The notes under the pieces are model-generated. The model ran no database searches and was not told the origin of the DNA. It was given only the letters and a program-made list of their open reading frames with translations. Made by a program: the position numbers and the translations under genes. Shown in pieces: positions 29,644 to 38,866 of a stretch of DNA of 42,812 nucleotides. The stretch's first letter is position 1; every line of letters begins with the position of its first letter. The stretch is taken from the NCBI GenBank assembly GCA_023395775.1, contig JAEWYA010000244.1, positions 1-42,812 of the forward strand, given 5' to 3'. The DNA comes from Bacillota bacterium (lineage in GTDB: Bacteria; Bacillota; Clostridia; Oscillospirales; Oscillospiraceae).

Positions 29644-31752
29644 ATGCCGAGAAAAAACTCGCTTGAAAACACCCGCAATATCGGCATTATGGCCCACATT
29701 GACGCGGGCAAGACGACTACTACCGAGCGCATTCTGTTCTACACCGGCGTGAACTACAAGATCGGTGAGACCCATGACGGCACTGCCACCATGGACTGGA
29801 TGGCGCAGGAGCAGGAGCGCGGCATCACCATCACGTCCGCCGCCACGACTTGCCACTGGAAGGGGTCTAAGGACCAGTTTCCGGATACCCGCATCAATAT
29901 CATCGATACCCCGGGCCATGTGGACTTCACCGTGGAAGTGGAGCGTTCGCTGCGCGTGCTGGACGGCTCCGTAACGGTGCTGTGCGCCAAGGGCGGCGTG
30001 GAGCCCCAGTCCGAGACCGTGTGGCGTCAGGCGGATACCTACAAGGTCCCCCGCATGATCTACGTCAATAAGATGGATATCATGGGCGCGGACTACTACA
30101 ACGTTCTGCGGATGGTTGAAGAGCGTCTGAAGTGCAATGCCGTTCCCATCCAGCTCCCCATCGGAAGTGAAGACACCTTCAAGGGCATCATCGATCTGGT
30201 GGAGATGAACGCCGATGTGTACTACGACGATCTGGGCAAGGACATGCGCGTGGAGGAGATTCCCGCCGACATGCTGGACCGTGCCAAGGAGTATCGTGAA
30301 AAGCTGATGGATGCCGTTTCTATGGTGGACGAGTCCATTATGGAGGCGTATCTGGCCGGAGAGGACGTCCCCGCGGAGAAGATCCGCGCGGCCATCCGCA
30401 AGGCCACCGTGCATAACGAAATGGTCCCCGTCACCTGCGGCACGTCCTATAAAAACAAGGGCGTGCAGAAGCTGCTGGATGCCATTGTGGACTATATGCC
30501 CTCTCCCTTGGACATTCCCGCCATCAAGGGCGTGAACCCCAAGACCGACGAGGAAGAAGACCGCAAGCCCAGCGACGAAGAGCCCTTCTCCGCGCTGGCG
30601 TTCAAGATCATGACCGACCCCTATGTGGGCCGTCTGAGCTTCTTCAGGGTGTATTCCGGTCACCTGACCACCGGTTCCTCCGTGCTGAACAGCACCAAGG
30701 GCCAGAAGGAGCGCATTGGCCGCATTTTGCAGATGCACGCCAATCACCGGGAGGATATTGAAGAGGTCTATGCCGGCGATATCGAAGCCGCCGTGGGCCT
30801 GAAGAACACGACCACCGGCGATACTCTGTGCGATGAAAAGGCCCCGATCATTCTGGAGTCCATGGAGTTCCCCGACCCCGTCATCCGCGTGGCCATCGAA
30901 CCCAAGACCAAGGCCGGCCAAGAGAAAATGACCATGGCCCTGATCAAGCTGGCGGAGGAGGACCCCACCTTCAAGACCTGGACCGACGAAGAGACCGGCC
31001 AGACCATTATCGCCGGCATGGGCGAGCTGCATCTGGACATCATCGTGGACCGTATGCTCCGCGAGTTCAAAGTGGAAGCCAACGTGGGCGCGCCTCAGGT
31101 CGCCTACAAGGAGACCATCAAGAAGAAGGTCGAGCAGGACACCAAGTATGCCCGCCAGTCCGGCGGTAAGGGCCAGTACGGTCACGTCAAGATTCGTGTG
31201 GAGCCCAATGAGTCCGGCAAGGGCTATGAGTTCGTAAACGCCGTCGTGGGCGGCGCCATCCCCAAGGAGTATATCCCCGCGGTCGACGCCGGTATTCAGG
31301 GCGCCATGAACGGCGGCGTTGTCGCCGGATTCCCCGTGGTGGACGTGAAGGTCACGCTGTACGACGGCTCCTTCCACGAGGTCGACTCCTCTGAAATGGC
31401 GTTCAAGATCGCCGGCTCCATGGCGTTCAAGGAGGCTTGCCGCAAGGCTGACCCCACGCTGCTGGAACCCATTATGAAAGTCTGCGTCATCGTCCCCGAC
31501 GAGTATATGGGCGACGTCATCGGCGACTTGAACAGCCGCCGCGGTCAGATCATTCAGCTGGAGGCCCGTCCGGGCGCACAGCAGATTGACGCGCATGTGC
31601 CTCTGGCAGAGATGTTCGGCTATGCCACCGATCTTCGCTCCCGCACCCAGGGCCGCGGCCAGTATACCATGGAGCCCAGCCACTATATCGAGATCCCGAA
31701 GAACATCCGGGACAAGATCGTGGCCACCCGCAACGGGAACAAAGCGGAATAA
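29644..31752 (+). CDS. fusA: Elongation factor G
   Basis: A 702-residue GTPase that drives translocation on the ribosome. Motifs: G1 AHIDAGKTTTTERILFYTG (near residue 17), G3 DTPGHVDFT, G4 NKMD, and the domain IV region GGKGQYGHVKIRVEPNE with the C-terminal GYATDLRSRTQGRGQYTMEP. AAGGAG lies before the ATG. It is the usual third gene after rpsL-rpsG. The 100-base gap to tuf contains a weak GGGGA/TCCCC stem. Confidence 0.98.
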   Translation: MPRKNSLENTRNIGIMAHIDAGKTTTTERILFYTGVNYKIGETHDGTATMDWMAQEQERGITITSAATTCHWKGSKDQFPDTRINIIDTPGHVDFTVEVERSLRVLDGSVTVLCAKGGVEPQSETVWRQADTYKVPRMIYVNKMDIMGADYYNVLRMVEERLKCNAVPIQLPIGSEDTFKGIIDLVEMNADVYYDDLGKDMRVEEIPADMLDRAKEYREKLMDAVSMVDESIMEAYLAGEDVPAEKIRAAIRKATVHNEMVPVTCGTSYKNKGVQKLLDAIVDYMPSPLDIPAIKGVNPKTDEEEDRKPSDEEPFSALAFKIMTDPYVGRLSFFRVYSGHLTTGSSVLNSTKGQKERIGRILQMHANHREDIEEVYAGDIEAAVGLKNTTTGDTLCDEKAPIILESMEFPDPVIRVAIEPKTKAGQEKMTMALIKLAEEDPTFKTWTDEETGQTIIAGMGELHLDIIVDRMLREFKVEANVGAPQVAYKETIKKKVEQDTKYARQSGGKGQYGHVKIRVEPNESGKGYEFVNAVVGGAIPKEYIPAVDAGIQGAMNGGVVAGFPVVDVKVTLYDGSFHEVDSSEMAFKIAGSMAFKEACRKADPTLLEPIMKVCVIVPDEYMGDVIGDLNSRRGQIIQLEARPGAQQIDAHVPLAEMFGYATDLRSRTQGRGQYTMEPSHYIEIPKNIRDKIVATRNGNKAE

Positions 31753-31852
31753 TTGGGGATTGATTTTCCCCGCGTTTTACTGTAAAATGAGCAGTGCTGA
31801 ATAAAACTGCGCTGCCCGCAAGGATTTTTGAAATTGACAGGAGGATCATCAA

Positions 31853-33058
31853 ATGGCTAAGCAGAAATTTGAGAGAACCAAACCCCATGTAAACATTGGT
31901 ACCATCGGTCACGTTGACCATGGCAAGACCACCCTGACTGCTGCTATCACCAAGTGGCTGTCCCTGCAGGGCAAGGCCAAGTTCGAGGCTTATGATTCCA
32001 TCGATAAGGCTCCCGAGGAGAAGGAGCGCGGAATCACGATCAACACCGCCCACGTCGAGTACGAGACCGAAAAGCGCCACTATGCCCATGTGGACTGCCC
32101 GGGCCACGCCGACTATATTAAGAACATGATCACCGGCGCTGCTCAGATGGACGGCGCTATCCTGGTCATCGCTGCTTCCGACGGCCCCATGGCCCAGACC
32201 CGCGAGCACATTCTGCTTGCCCATCAGGTCGGCGTGCCTGCAATGATCGTCTTTCTGAACAAGTGCGATCAGGTCGACGATCCCGAGCTCATTGAGCTGG
32301 TTGAGATGGAAGTGCGCGAGCTGCTGAGCAAGTACGACTATCCCGGCGATGATATCCCCATCATCAAGGGTTCTGCGCTGAACGCTCTGGTTTGCGAATC
32401 CACTGATCCCAACGCTCCCGAGTTTGCCTGCATCAAGGAGCTGATGGACGCGGTTGACGACTATATCCCCACTCCCGACCGCAAGGAGGATATGCCCTTC
32501 CTGATGCCCGTCGAGGACGTGTTCACCATCTCCGGCCGCGGCACCGTCGCTACCGGCCGTGTGGAGCGCGGTATTCTGAAGATGAGTGAGGAAATCGAGA
32601 TCGTCGGTCTGGCCGAGGAGAAGAAGAAGACCGTCGTTACCGGCATTGAGATGTTCCACAAGCTGCTGGACTACGCTGAGGCGGGCGACAACATCGGTGT
32701 TCTGCTGCGTGGTGTTGACCGCAGCGGCGTGGAGCGCGGCCAGGTTCTGGCGAAGCCCGGTTCCATTCATCCCCACACCAAGTTCAAGGGCCAGGTTTAC
32801 GTTCTGAGCAAGGACGAGGGTGGCCGTCATACTCCGTTCTTCAACAACTATCGTCCTCAGTTCTATTTCCGTACCACCGATGTCACCGGCGTCATCACTC
32901 TGCCCGAGGGCGTTGAGATGTGCATGCCCGGCGATAACGTCGAGATGAACGTTGAGCTGATCACCCCGATCGCCATTGAGAAGGGTCTGCGTTTCGCTAT
33001 CCGCGAGGGTGGACGCACCGTCGGTTCCGGCGCTGTCATTGAGATCGAGGAGAAGTAA
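31853..33058 (+). CDS. tuf: Elongation factor Tu
   Basis: A 401-residue GTPase that delivers aminoacyl-tRNA to the ribosome. G1 GHVDHGKTTLTAAI (near residue 18), G3 DCPGHADY and G4 NKCDQ are intact. AGGAGGATC lies before the ATG. It ends the str operon and is followed by a strong terminator. Whether there is a second copy elsewhere cannot be seen. Confidence 0.98.
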   Translation: MAKQKFERTKPHVNIGTIGHVDHGKTTLTAAITKWLSLQGKAKFEAYDSIDKAPEEKERGITINTAHVEYETEKRHYAHVDCPGHADYIKNMITGAAQMDGAILVIAASDGPMAQTREHILLAHQVGVPAMIVFLNKCDQVDDPELIELVEMEVRELLSKYDYPGDDIPIIKGSALNALVCESTDPNAPEFACIKELMDAVDDYIPTPDRKEDMPFLMPVEDVFTISGRGTVATGRVERGILKMSEEIEIVGLAEEKKKTVVTGIEMFHKLLDYAEAGDNIGVLLRGVDRSGVERGQVLAKPGSIHPHTKFKGQVYVLSKDEGGRHTPFFNNYRPQFYFRTTDVTGVITLPEGVEMCMPGDNVEMNVELITPIAIEKGLRFAIREGGRTVGSGAVIEIEEK

Positions 33059-33114
33059 GAATCTCTGAAAAGCCGCCGCTTGGGCGCGTTTTCAGAATGA
33101 TTTGAACGCTTTGG

Positions 33115-33153
33115 AAAGCAGCGTGATGTGTTTACACATCACGCTGCTTTTTT
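33115..33153 (+). terminator. Terminator of the str operon
   Basis: AAAGCAGCGTGATGTG (33115-33130) pairs perfectly with CACATCACGCTGCTTT (33135-33150), loop TTTA, then more T residues to 33153. Confidence 0.92.
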
Positions 33154-33283
33154 GCATGTAGCCCGAACTGGGACCGCTGGACGGTGAGGGCTGCCCGCAG
33201 CTGACGGCGAGAACCGGACGTTGCCTTTGCGCCTGGAATGCAGTTTACGCCTGGGGAACATTTTTTTTCGACAAAAACGACAT

Positions 33284-33325
33284 AAAAAGCTCGCCAAATG
33301 CTCAAGAGCATTTGGCGAGCTTTTT
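33284..33325 (-). terminator. Terminator of ssnA-ygfK
   Basis: Two perfect 20-base arms (33284-33303 and 33306-33325) with a two-base loop; on the minus strand the stem ends in five T residues. Confidence 0.9.
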
Positions 33326-33367
33326 CAAATGATCGGAAACTACCTCCGGAGAGCAGTCGAGAGTCGT

Positions 33368-36316
33368 TTATCCCATCAGGTATCCGTATTTGCTGTATAC
33401 GGTCAGAATCATGCACTCAATGCCCGCGGGCAGACGGTTCTCTCTGTCCAAGTCGGCTTCGAACACGCTCCCATCCAGCCGGACAAGCACCTTGCGCCCG
33501 CCCAGCGGGAGGAAACCGGAATTGGGAGTCCCGTCAAAGTCCTCCCGGCTGTGGAACAGGGTGAACTTATCCCGGTAAGGCGCGGAGTCATAGGGACAGA
33601 ACACCGCGCAGTTGCCGCACTCGTTGCACATGCGGTCCACGTGCAGAATTTCGCGCCGTCCGTCCGGCAGCTCAATGGACACGTTGGCGCGGTTGGGACA
33701 TACGTCCGCGCAGCTTTCGCATACCACGTTGCAGCTCAAGCACCGTTCGCCCTCGCATTTTGCGGATTCGCACAGGATGCCGCGTTTTGCCACCGCATCC
33801 GTCCGTGAGGCGGAAGAGCCGACGGGGAAGTTCGTCGAATGGACGGCTTTGAGTACCTCGTTTGCAAAGCCCTGGGCGTCGGCAATGCCCTCTACTACGG
33901 TGGCGGGGCCGCGCATGGCGTCGCCGCCGCAGTACACGCCGTCCAGATTTGTCTTGAAGTCGGGGGTGCCGCTGGCGTCCACCGCGATGCCATTATCTGC
34001 GAACAGCTGCGCGTCCACCTTCTCACCCACAGCAGAGATCACCGTGTCGCAGTTAATTTCCACAGTTTCGCCGGTTTCCACCGGGGTGCGCCGTCCGGAG
34101 GCATCCGGCTCTCCCAGCTTCATCCTCTTGCACAGCAGGGTTCCGTCCTTTTGTTCCACCGGGGCCACCAGCTCCAGGAACCCCACGCCGTCGGCAATGG
34201 CCAGTTCCAGCTCCTCCGCGTCTGCGGGCATGTATTTCTTTGTCCGGCGATAGATCAGGGTGGAGGATTTTGCTCCCGCCCGCAGGGCGGCGCGGGCCGC
34301 GTCCATGGCGGTGTTGCCGCCGCCCCCCACGGCCACATGGCCCAAAGACACATCTTTTCCGGCCTTCAGGTCCCTCAGCCAGCCGATGACCGGGACCACG
34401 TTGCCACTGATTGAAAGTGTACCGGCTTTCCAGGCGCCCACGGCGAAGTAAATGTGCGTGTAGCCCTGGGCCTTCAGTTCCGCCACGGAGGGCGCGGGCG
34501 CGCCGCACCGGACCTCGGCTCCCATATTCAGAACCAGCGCAATGTCTTTGTCGATGGCCTCGTCGCTGATGCGGAAGCCGGGGATCACCTGCCGGACCAC
34601 GCCGCCCAGCCGGTCTGCCTTTTCAAAAATGGTGCAGGGGACTCCTGCCCGCCCCAGAAAATACGTCGCCGCCAGGCCGGAGGGGCCGCCGCCCACGATG
34701 GCGGCTTTCACGCCGTTTTCGGCGGGAACAGGAGCTTTGAGGCCGCGCAGCACCGCGTCGTAGCCTTTTTCCGCCGCAACCAGCTTCGTGGCCCGGATCT
34801 GTACCGGGTCGTCGTAGAAATTCCGGGTGCACTTGTTCATGCAGCGATGGGCGCAGATGGTGCCGGTGATAAAGGGCAGGGGGTTCTTCTCGGTGATGAG
34901 CCGCAGGGCGTCCTCAAAACGCTCCTGACGGCACAGCTCAATGTATTCCGGAATATCCTGCCGAATGGGACAACCGCCTTCACAGGGCGCGGTGAAGCAG
35001 TCCAGCAGGGGAACCTTTTCATAGAGCTTCCGCCGGGGCAGAGGCTTAATGGCCTTCACATGGTATTGATCGCTCCGCGCCGCCAGAGACAAGGCCTCGA
35101 TCCCGTCCACATCCACGGAGGTAAACGGCTTGTAGCAGAGCTTCTCCAGCTTTTCACCGATCTGCTTGAAGCGCTGATAGCCGCCGGGCTTCAGCTCCGT
35201 GGTGGCCATGGTGATGGGCCAGATATTGCAGGCAAAAAGCTTGTCAATGTTGAAATAGTCCGCGCCGCCCGCGTAAGAGAGGCGCAGCCTCCCGCCAAAT
35301 TCTTTGGAAATGCGACTCGCCATGATGGTGGTCAGGGGGAAGAGAGATTTGCCCGCCATATACATTTCTTCGGAGGGCAGCTCCTGCCGCTTCACGTCCA
35401 CCGGGAAGGTGTTGGAGAGCTTCAGCCCGAATTCCAGACCGCTTTTGGCAGACAGCTCCATCAGCCGACGGAACATGGGCACCGCGTCGGCGTACTGCAG
35501 GTCCTCATTGAAGTGATGCTCGTCGAAAGCGATGTAGTCATAGCCCATGGAGTCCAGCACCGACCGGGCCGTCTGATAGCCCAGAATGGTGGGGTTGCAC
35601 TTCACAAAGGTGTGCAGGTGTTTTTCCGCAAGGAGATAGCTGGCGATGCGCTCAATCTCGTCCGGAGGGCAGCCGTGCAGAGTGGAGACAGTGACGCTGC
35701 GGGAGACGTGGGGCGTGATGGTGGAAATAAAGGCCTCCTCGCCGGGGAACATCTGGCGCAGAACGGAGATGCACTCCTTGAAAATGGAGGTGCGGGACGC
35801 GTCGATCATGCCGTTGAGGAAGGTGTCGATCTTCTCGCCCTTGATTCCCTCCAGATCATAGCCCACCGACATATTGAACACAAACCCGTCCGGGTCGCCC
35901 AAGCCGTATAGATGGGCCAGCATTTTGCAGGCGCACCACGCCTTCACGTATTCCTCGAATGCCTGAGGAACATACAGCTCCGTGGACCACTCGCAGTTGT
36001 AGCACTCGTCGTCTGCCAGAATGCAGGGCTTGTGAACGCAGGCGGCCAGTTCCGCGCCGTCCATCTTCTGAACGGTCTTTAGCTCGAAAAACCGCGCGCC
36101 GCCGTAATACCCGGCGATGATGTTCTGAGCCAGCTGGGTGGCGGGTCCTGCGGCGGGGCCGAAGGGAGTCTCAATTTTCTCCCCGAAAATGGGGAGGGTC
36201 TTCGTCCCAGCCTGATAGGGATGGTGGACGCCGAATACGGAGCCTTCCTTTTGATGCTCCGCGGTGATCCAGGTCATCAGTTCCCGAAAGGGAATTGGGG
36301 TCATTAATTCGCTCAT
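33368..36316 (-). CDS. ygfK: YgfK-type FAD/Fe-S oxidoreductase
   Basis: A 982-residue multidomain redox enzyme annotated in E. coli as a putative selenate reductase subunit, a label that is probably misleading. Residues 1-430 resemble a dihydropyrimidine-dehydrogenase-like barrel. Cysteines 440, 445, 449, 488, 492 and 496 form an N-terminal GltD-type Fe-S region. The FAD loop VGGGPSG is at 541-547 and a second Rossmann loop VAVGGGGNT at 661-669. The C-terminal half has two ferredoxin-like clusters: cysteines 859-873 and 897-907 (CNECGNCAVFCP). GGAGG precedes the ATG. It follows ssnA on the same strand after 93 bases. Both genes belong to the set linked to anaerobic purine and urate breakdown in gut bacteria; other members are absent here. 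Confidence 0.93.
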   Translation of the reverse strand: MSELMTPIPFRELMTWITAEHQKEGSVFGVHHPYQAGTKTLPIFGEKIETPFGPAAGPATQLAQNIIAGYYGGARFFELKTVQKMDGAELAACVHKPCILADDECYNCEWSTELYVPQAFEEYVKAWCACKMLAHLYGLGDPDGFVFNMSVGYDLEGIKGEKIDTFLNGMIDASRTSIFKECISVLRQMFPGEEAFISTITPHVSRSVTVSTLHGCPPDEIERIASYLLAEKHLHTFVKCNPTILGYQTARSVLDSMGYDYIAFDEHHFNEDLQYADAVPMFRRLMELSAKSGLEFGLKLSNTFPVDVKRQELPSEEMYMAGKSLFPLTTIMASRISKEFGGRLRLSYAGGADYFNIDKLFACNIWPITMATTELKPGGYQRFKQIGEKLEKLCYKPFTSVDVDGIEALSLAARSDQYHVKAIKPLPRRKLYEKVPLLDCFTAPCEGGCPIRQDIPEYIELCRQERFEDALRLITEKNPLPFITGTICAHRCMNKCTRNFYDDPVQIRATKLVAAEKGYDAVLRGLKAPVPAENGVKAAIVGGGPSGLAATYFLGRAGVPCTIFEKADRLGGVVRQVIPGFRISDEAIDKDIALVLNMGAEVRCGAPAPSVAELKAQGYTHIYFAVGAWKAGTLSISGNVVPVIGWLRDLKAGKDVSLGHVAVGGGGNTAMDAARAALRAGAKSSTLIYRRTKKYMPADAEELELAIADGVGFLELVAPVEQKDGTLLCKRMKLGEPDASGRRTPVETGETVEINCDTVISAVGEKVDAQLFADNGIAVDASGTPDFKTNLDGVYCGGDAMRGPATVVEGIADAQGFANEVLKAVHSTNFPVGSSASRTDAVAKRGILCESAKCEGERCLSCNVVCESCADVCPNRANVSIELPDGRREILHVDRMCNECGNCAVFCPYDSAPYRDKFTLFHSREDFDGTPNSGFLPLGGRKVLVRLDGSVFEADLDRENRLPAGIECMILTVYSKYGYLMG

Positions 36317-36409
36317 TTTACTTACCTCCGTTTTAGATTCCCTCGTAATTTGTATGAGGACTGGGTTTTTCCGCCGCAGGCGCGGCGGGCGGCCCCGAGC
36401 CCTGGCTTC

Positions 36410-37753
36410 TTAATAGGTTTTGTGGTTTAGCTGACCCCACAGGCGCTTCGAGCTCTCCAGCACATGGGCGTTGACCGCTTCCTCGTCCACCTCCGTCAGC
36501 ACACGGTCACGCATCAGGATTTTGCCGTCGATCATGGTGGTCTGGCACTGACGGCCCGTCATGCCGAAGAGCATGTGGCCGTCGATGTTCTCGTCGGAAA
36601 ACGGCGTATACGGCTTGTAGTCCATGACAATGACGTCCGCCGCCGCGCCGGGACGCAGAACGCCCAGCGGCGTCTCAAAGGAGCGGTTGACGATTTTTGC
36701 GTTGTTACGGAACAGCATGTCGGTGACCTCGCACCAGCCCACGTTGGGAAGGCACGCGTTGTTCCGCTGGGAGCAGAGAGCCACCTTGATAGATTCCAAC
36801 ATGTCGTTGGTATAGGCGTCTGTGCCCATCCCCACCAGAATCCCCTTCTTGTACAGCTGCAAAACGGGGGAGATGCCCACGGCATTGCCCATATTGCTCT
36901 CGGGGTTGTTGACACACATGGTGTCGGTGGCCTTGATGATGTCCATCTCGGCGGTGTTGACGTGGATGCAGTGGCCGAGAAGCGTCTTCGGTCCCAGAAT
37001 ATCGTGATCCTGCAAGCGCTGGACGGGGCGGCGGCCGTAGTTTTGCAGACTGTCGTACACGTCGTTCATACCCTCGGACACATGGATGTGGAAGCCCACC
37101 CGGCCGTTGTTGGCGGATACCATCCGGTCAAAGGTTTTGTCGGAGATGGTGAACAGGGCGTGTCCGCCGAACAGGGCCTTGAGCATATCGCTGGGGTTTT
37201 TCTCACAGTAGTCGATGAAGTCCTTGTTTTCCTGCACGGACTGGAGAGACTTCTCCTCGCCGTCCCGGTCGGAGACCTCATAGCAGAGGCAGGCCCGCAT
37301 CCCGAATTCCTTTGTGACCTCCGCAATTTTCATCAAAGAGCCGGGAATCTCGCAGAAGGAGGCGTGATGGTCAAAAATGGTGGTGACGCCCTGCTTGATG
37401 GAGTCGATCACCAAAGCCTGGGCAGAGGCCTTCGTGGCCTCCAGATCAAGATGCCGGTCAATGGCCCACCAGGTGCCGTCCAGGACCTCGTAAAAATTGG
37501 CGGGGTCATTGCCCGCGATGCTCAGGCCGCGGGCCAGAGCGGAATAGATGTGAGTATGGGCGTTGATGAGACCGGGCATGATGACACCGCCTTTGGCGTC
37601 CACAAATTCCGCCTTCGGATATTGAGCCTTCAGCTCCGCAGTGCCGCCCACGGCCACAATTTTCCCTCCGTCGGTGACCACGCCGCCGTCGGGGTAGTAG
37701 CCGGCGCCCTCCGCGTCCCGGGTAATGACCTTTCCGTTTGCCAGTAAAATCAT
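36410..37753 (-). CDS. ssnA: Putative aminohydrolase SsnA
   Basis: A 447-residue amidohydrolase of the TRZ/ATZ superfamily. The ATG at 37753 follows AGGAGG; a longer frame extends through the structured leader and is not used. The metal-site HTH is at residues 66-68 in INAHTHIYSALARGL, HHASFCE, HIHVSEGMND, GHCIHVN and the final GTDAYTND are present, so the site looks intact. SsnA is a member of the purine/urate degradation gene set with ygfK, and probably hydrolyses a nitrogenous ring or amine. The substrate is not settled by sequence. The gene is preceded by a riboswitch-like leader and is first in the operon. Confidence 0.93.
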   Translation of the reverse strand: MILLANGKVITRDAEGAGYYPDGGVVTDGGKIVAVGGTAELKAQYPKAEFVDAKGGVIMPGLINAHTHIYSALARGLSIAGNDPANFYEVLDGTWWAIDRHLDLEATKASAQALVIDSIKQGVTTIFDHHASFCEIPGSLMKIAEVTKEFGMRACLCYEVSDRDGEEKSLQSVQENKDFIDYCEKNPSDMLKALFGGHALFTISDKTFDRMVSANNGRVGFHIHVSEGMNDVYDSLQNYGRRPVQRLQDHDILGPKTLLGHCIHVNTAEMDIIKATDTMCVNNPESNMGNAVGISPVLQLYKKGILVGMGTDAYTNDMLESIKVALCSQRNNACLPNVGWCEVTDMLFRNNAKIVNRSFETPLGVLRPGAAADVIVMDYKPYTPFSDENIDGHMLFGMTGRQCQTTMIDGKILMRDRVLTEVDEEAVNAHVLESSKRLWGQLNHKTY

Positions 37754-37800
37754 TTTAAAAACCTCCTGTCTTCCTGTCCTATTTCCATATTTTTCATGCC

Positions 37801-37846
37801 AAATAAAAAGAAAAGGCGCTTCAAACCCTCTCCGGTTTGAAACACC
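37801..37846 (-). terminator. Leader terminator before ssnA
   Basis: On the minus strand GGTGTTTCAAACC pairs with GGTTTGAAGCGCC (+ coordinates 37834-37846 with 37815-37827; two G-U pairs) and is followed by TTTTCTTTTTATTT. It lies 60-90 bases upstream of the start codon, so transcription could be stopped before the gene. Confidence 0.88.
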
Positions 37847-37904
37847 CACCAAAAAATGATAGGTGTCAGCCCGTGCGCAGCAGCACTTCGTTCCAGCTAT
37901 CATT
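37815..37904 (-). ncRNA. Candidate riboswitch in the ssnA-ygfK leader
   Basis: On the minus strand, a closing stem AATGATAG/CTATCATT (37897-37904 with 37855-37862) encloses purine-rich internal loops (CTGGAACGAA and GGGCTGACAC) and a small GTGC/GCGCAC-type apical hairpin. The leader terminator follows. ACACC at the 3-prime side of the first element can also pair with GGTGT in the terminator stem, so the two could be mutually exclusive. The layout is that of a ligand-controlled terminator. I do not recognise the consensus of any known class; a protein-controlled attenuator is an alternative. Confidence 0.5.
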
Positions 37905-37920
37905 CTTTTATTGTGATCTT

Positions 37921-37949
37921 ATTGTATCGGACCTGTGTATAAATTGCAA
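37921..37949 (-). promoter_or_regulatory. Promoter of ssnA-ygfK
   Basis: On the minus strand TTGCAA (complement of 37944-37949), 17 bases and TACAAT (complement of 37921-37926) place the start near 37914, giving a leader of about 160 bases. Confidence 0.65.
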
Positions 37950-38017
37950 GCAGGTGGGCAAAAAAATTTTTAGGTGCGGTTTTGTGAAAAACGACGAAAC
38001 AAAATTCTAAAAATTAC

Positions 38018-38045
38018 TTGAAATATTTTTTAAACCATGTAATAT
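38018..38045 (+). promoter_or_regulatory. Promoter of the hemolysin III-family gene
   Basis: TTGAAA (38018-38023), 16 bases and TAATAT (38040-38045) precede the gene; TATAAT at 38043-38048 is an alternative -10 with a long spacer. Confidence 0.55.
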
Positions 38046-38092
38046 AATATTAGAAATTACATTTGACGGATAACGGAAAGGAGTCAAATTTT

Positions 38093-38752
38093 ATGCGTGA
38101 TTTGGTGGCGAAAGCACAGGACCGCGTCAGCTTTGAGACACATGCTCTGGGCGCGGTGGCTGCGCTGGTTGGCTGTATCATCATGGCGGTGCGGGGCGTG
38201 GGGCTGGATGTCCCGGCCGCGACGCTGTGGGCCGCGCTGGTATTCTGCCTGTCGGCGCTGGCGCTGTACACCGCCAGCGCAGTTTACCATTACTATCCCG
38301 GCAATGAGCTTACCGCCGGAGCAAAGCGGTTTCTTCGCAAGATGGACCACAGCATGATCTATGTCCTGATCGCCGGAAGCTATACGCCGTTCGCCATGGT
38401 GATGCTGCCCCAGCCCACGGGCACCCGGTTCTGCGTAACTCTGTGGGCGGTGGCGCTGGCGGGAATTTTGATGAAGCTCATCTGGATCAACGCGCCCCGT
38501 ATTTTGTCCACGGTGATCTACCTCATCATGGGTTGGGCGGTGCTGTTTGTGGCGAAGGATTTTGCGGCCGTGGGCCAGCCCTGCATGACACTGGTGGCGC
38601 TGGGCGGTGTATGCTATTCCGTGGGCGCCGTGTTTTACGCCGTCAAAAAGCCCAGCATTTCTGCGGAGTGGACCTTCCACGAGCTGTTCCATCTGCTGAT
38701 TTTGGCGGGCTCTCTGTTCCACTATGCGGCGATCTATTTCTACGTGCTGTAA
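38093..38752 (+). CDS. Hemolysin III-family (HlyIII/PAQR-type) membrane protein
   Basis: A 219-residue membrane protein with seven hydrophobic segments. The ATG at 38093 follows AAAGGAG; an upstream in-frame TTG at 38063 lacks a ribosome site. Conserved metal-site motifs are visible: SAVYHYYPG near residue 72, DHSMIYVLIAGSYTPF near 95 and HELFHLLILAGSLFHYAAI near 200. Despite the family name, most such proteins are not haemolysins; the PAQR superfamily includes hydrolase-like receptors. It may be expressed alone. The next gene begins about 115 bases later and is a separate unit. Confidence 0.92.
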   Translation: MRDLVAKAQDRVSFETHALGAVAALVGCIIMAVRGVGLDVPAATLWAALVFCLSALALYTASAVYHYYPGNELTAGAKRFLRKMDHSMIYVLIAGSYTPFAMVMLPQPTGTRFCVTLWAVALAGILMKLIWINAPRILSTVIYLIMGWAVLFVAKDFAAVGQPCMTLVALGGVCYSVGAVFYAVKKPSISAEWTFHELFHLLILAGSLFHYAAIYFYVL

Positions 38753-38866
38753 ACCTACAATCTTTGGTAATTTTAGACAAATTACCTTGCCAAATACCCC
38801 AAAATAGAATATACTATTTTCTGGCTGACCGGGTATGGATATGTATTCGGGGAAAGGCGGAAGGGT

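Larger units (their letters stand above)
33059..33367. other. Gap between converging tuf and ygfK
   Basis: Two strong terminators face each other here and stop tuf and ygfK transcription. No gene is supported between them. Confidence 0.6.
37754..38092. promoter_or_regulatory. Divergent region: ssnA leader and hemolysin III promoter
   Basis: This 339-base gap carries two back-to-back promoters and, on the minus strand, the structured ssnA leader. All parts are listed separately. Confidence 0.7.

Noticed and set aside
29629..31683. Long open frame antisense to fusA
   Set aside because: It is a shadow of the GC-rich codon use of fusA; there is no ribosome site or family match, and it overlaps a certain gene over its whole length.
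34454..35911. Long open frame antisense to ygfK
   Set aside because: Fully overlaps a well-supported gene, lacks a ribosome site and has low-complexity His/Gln/Gly composition typical of antisense frames.
33368..36316. YgfK as a selenoprotein or real selenate reductase
   Set aside because: No in-frame UGA or SECIS-like element is seen; the domain order fits a dihydropyrimidine-dehydrogenase-like enzyme, and the old name is not evidence.
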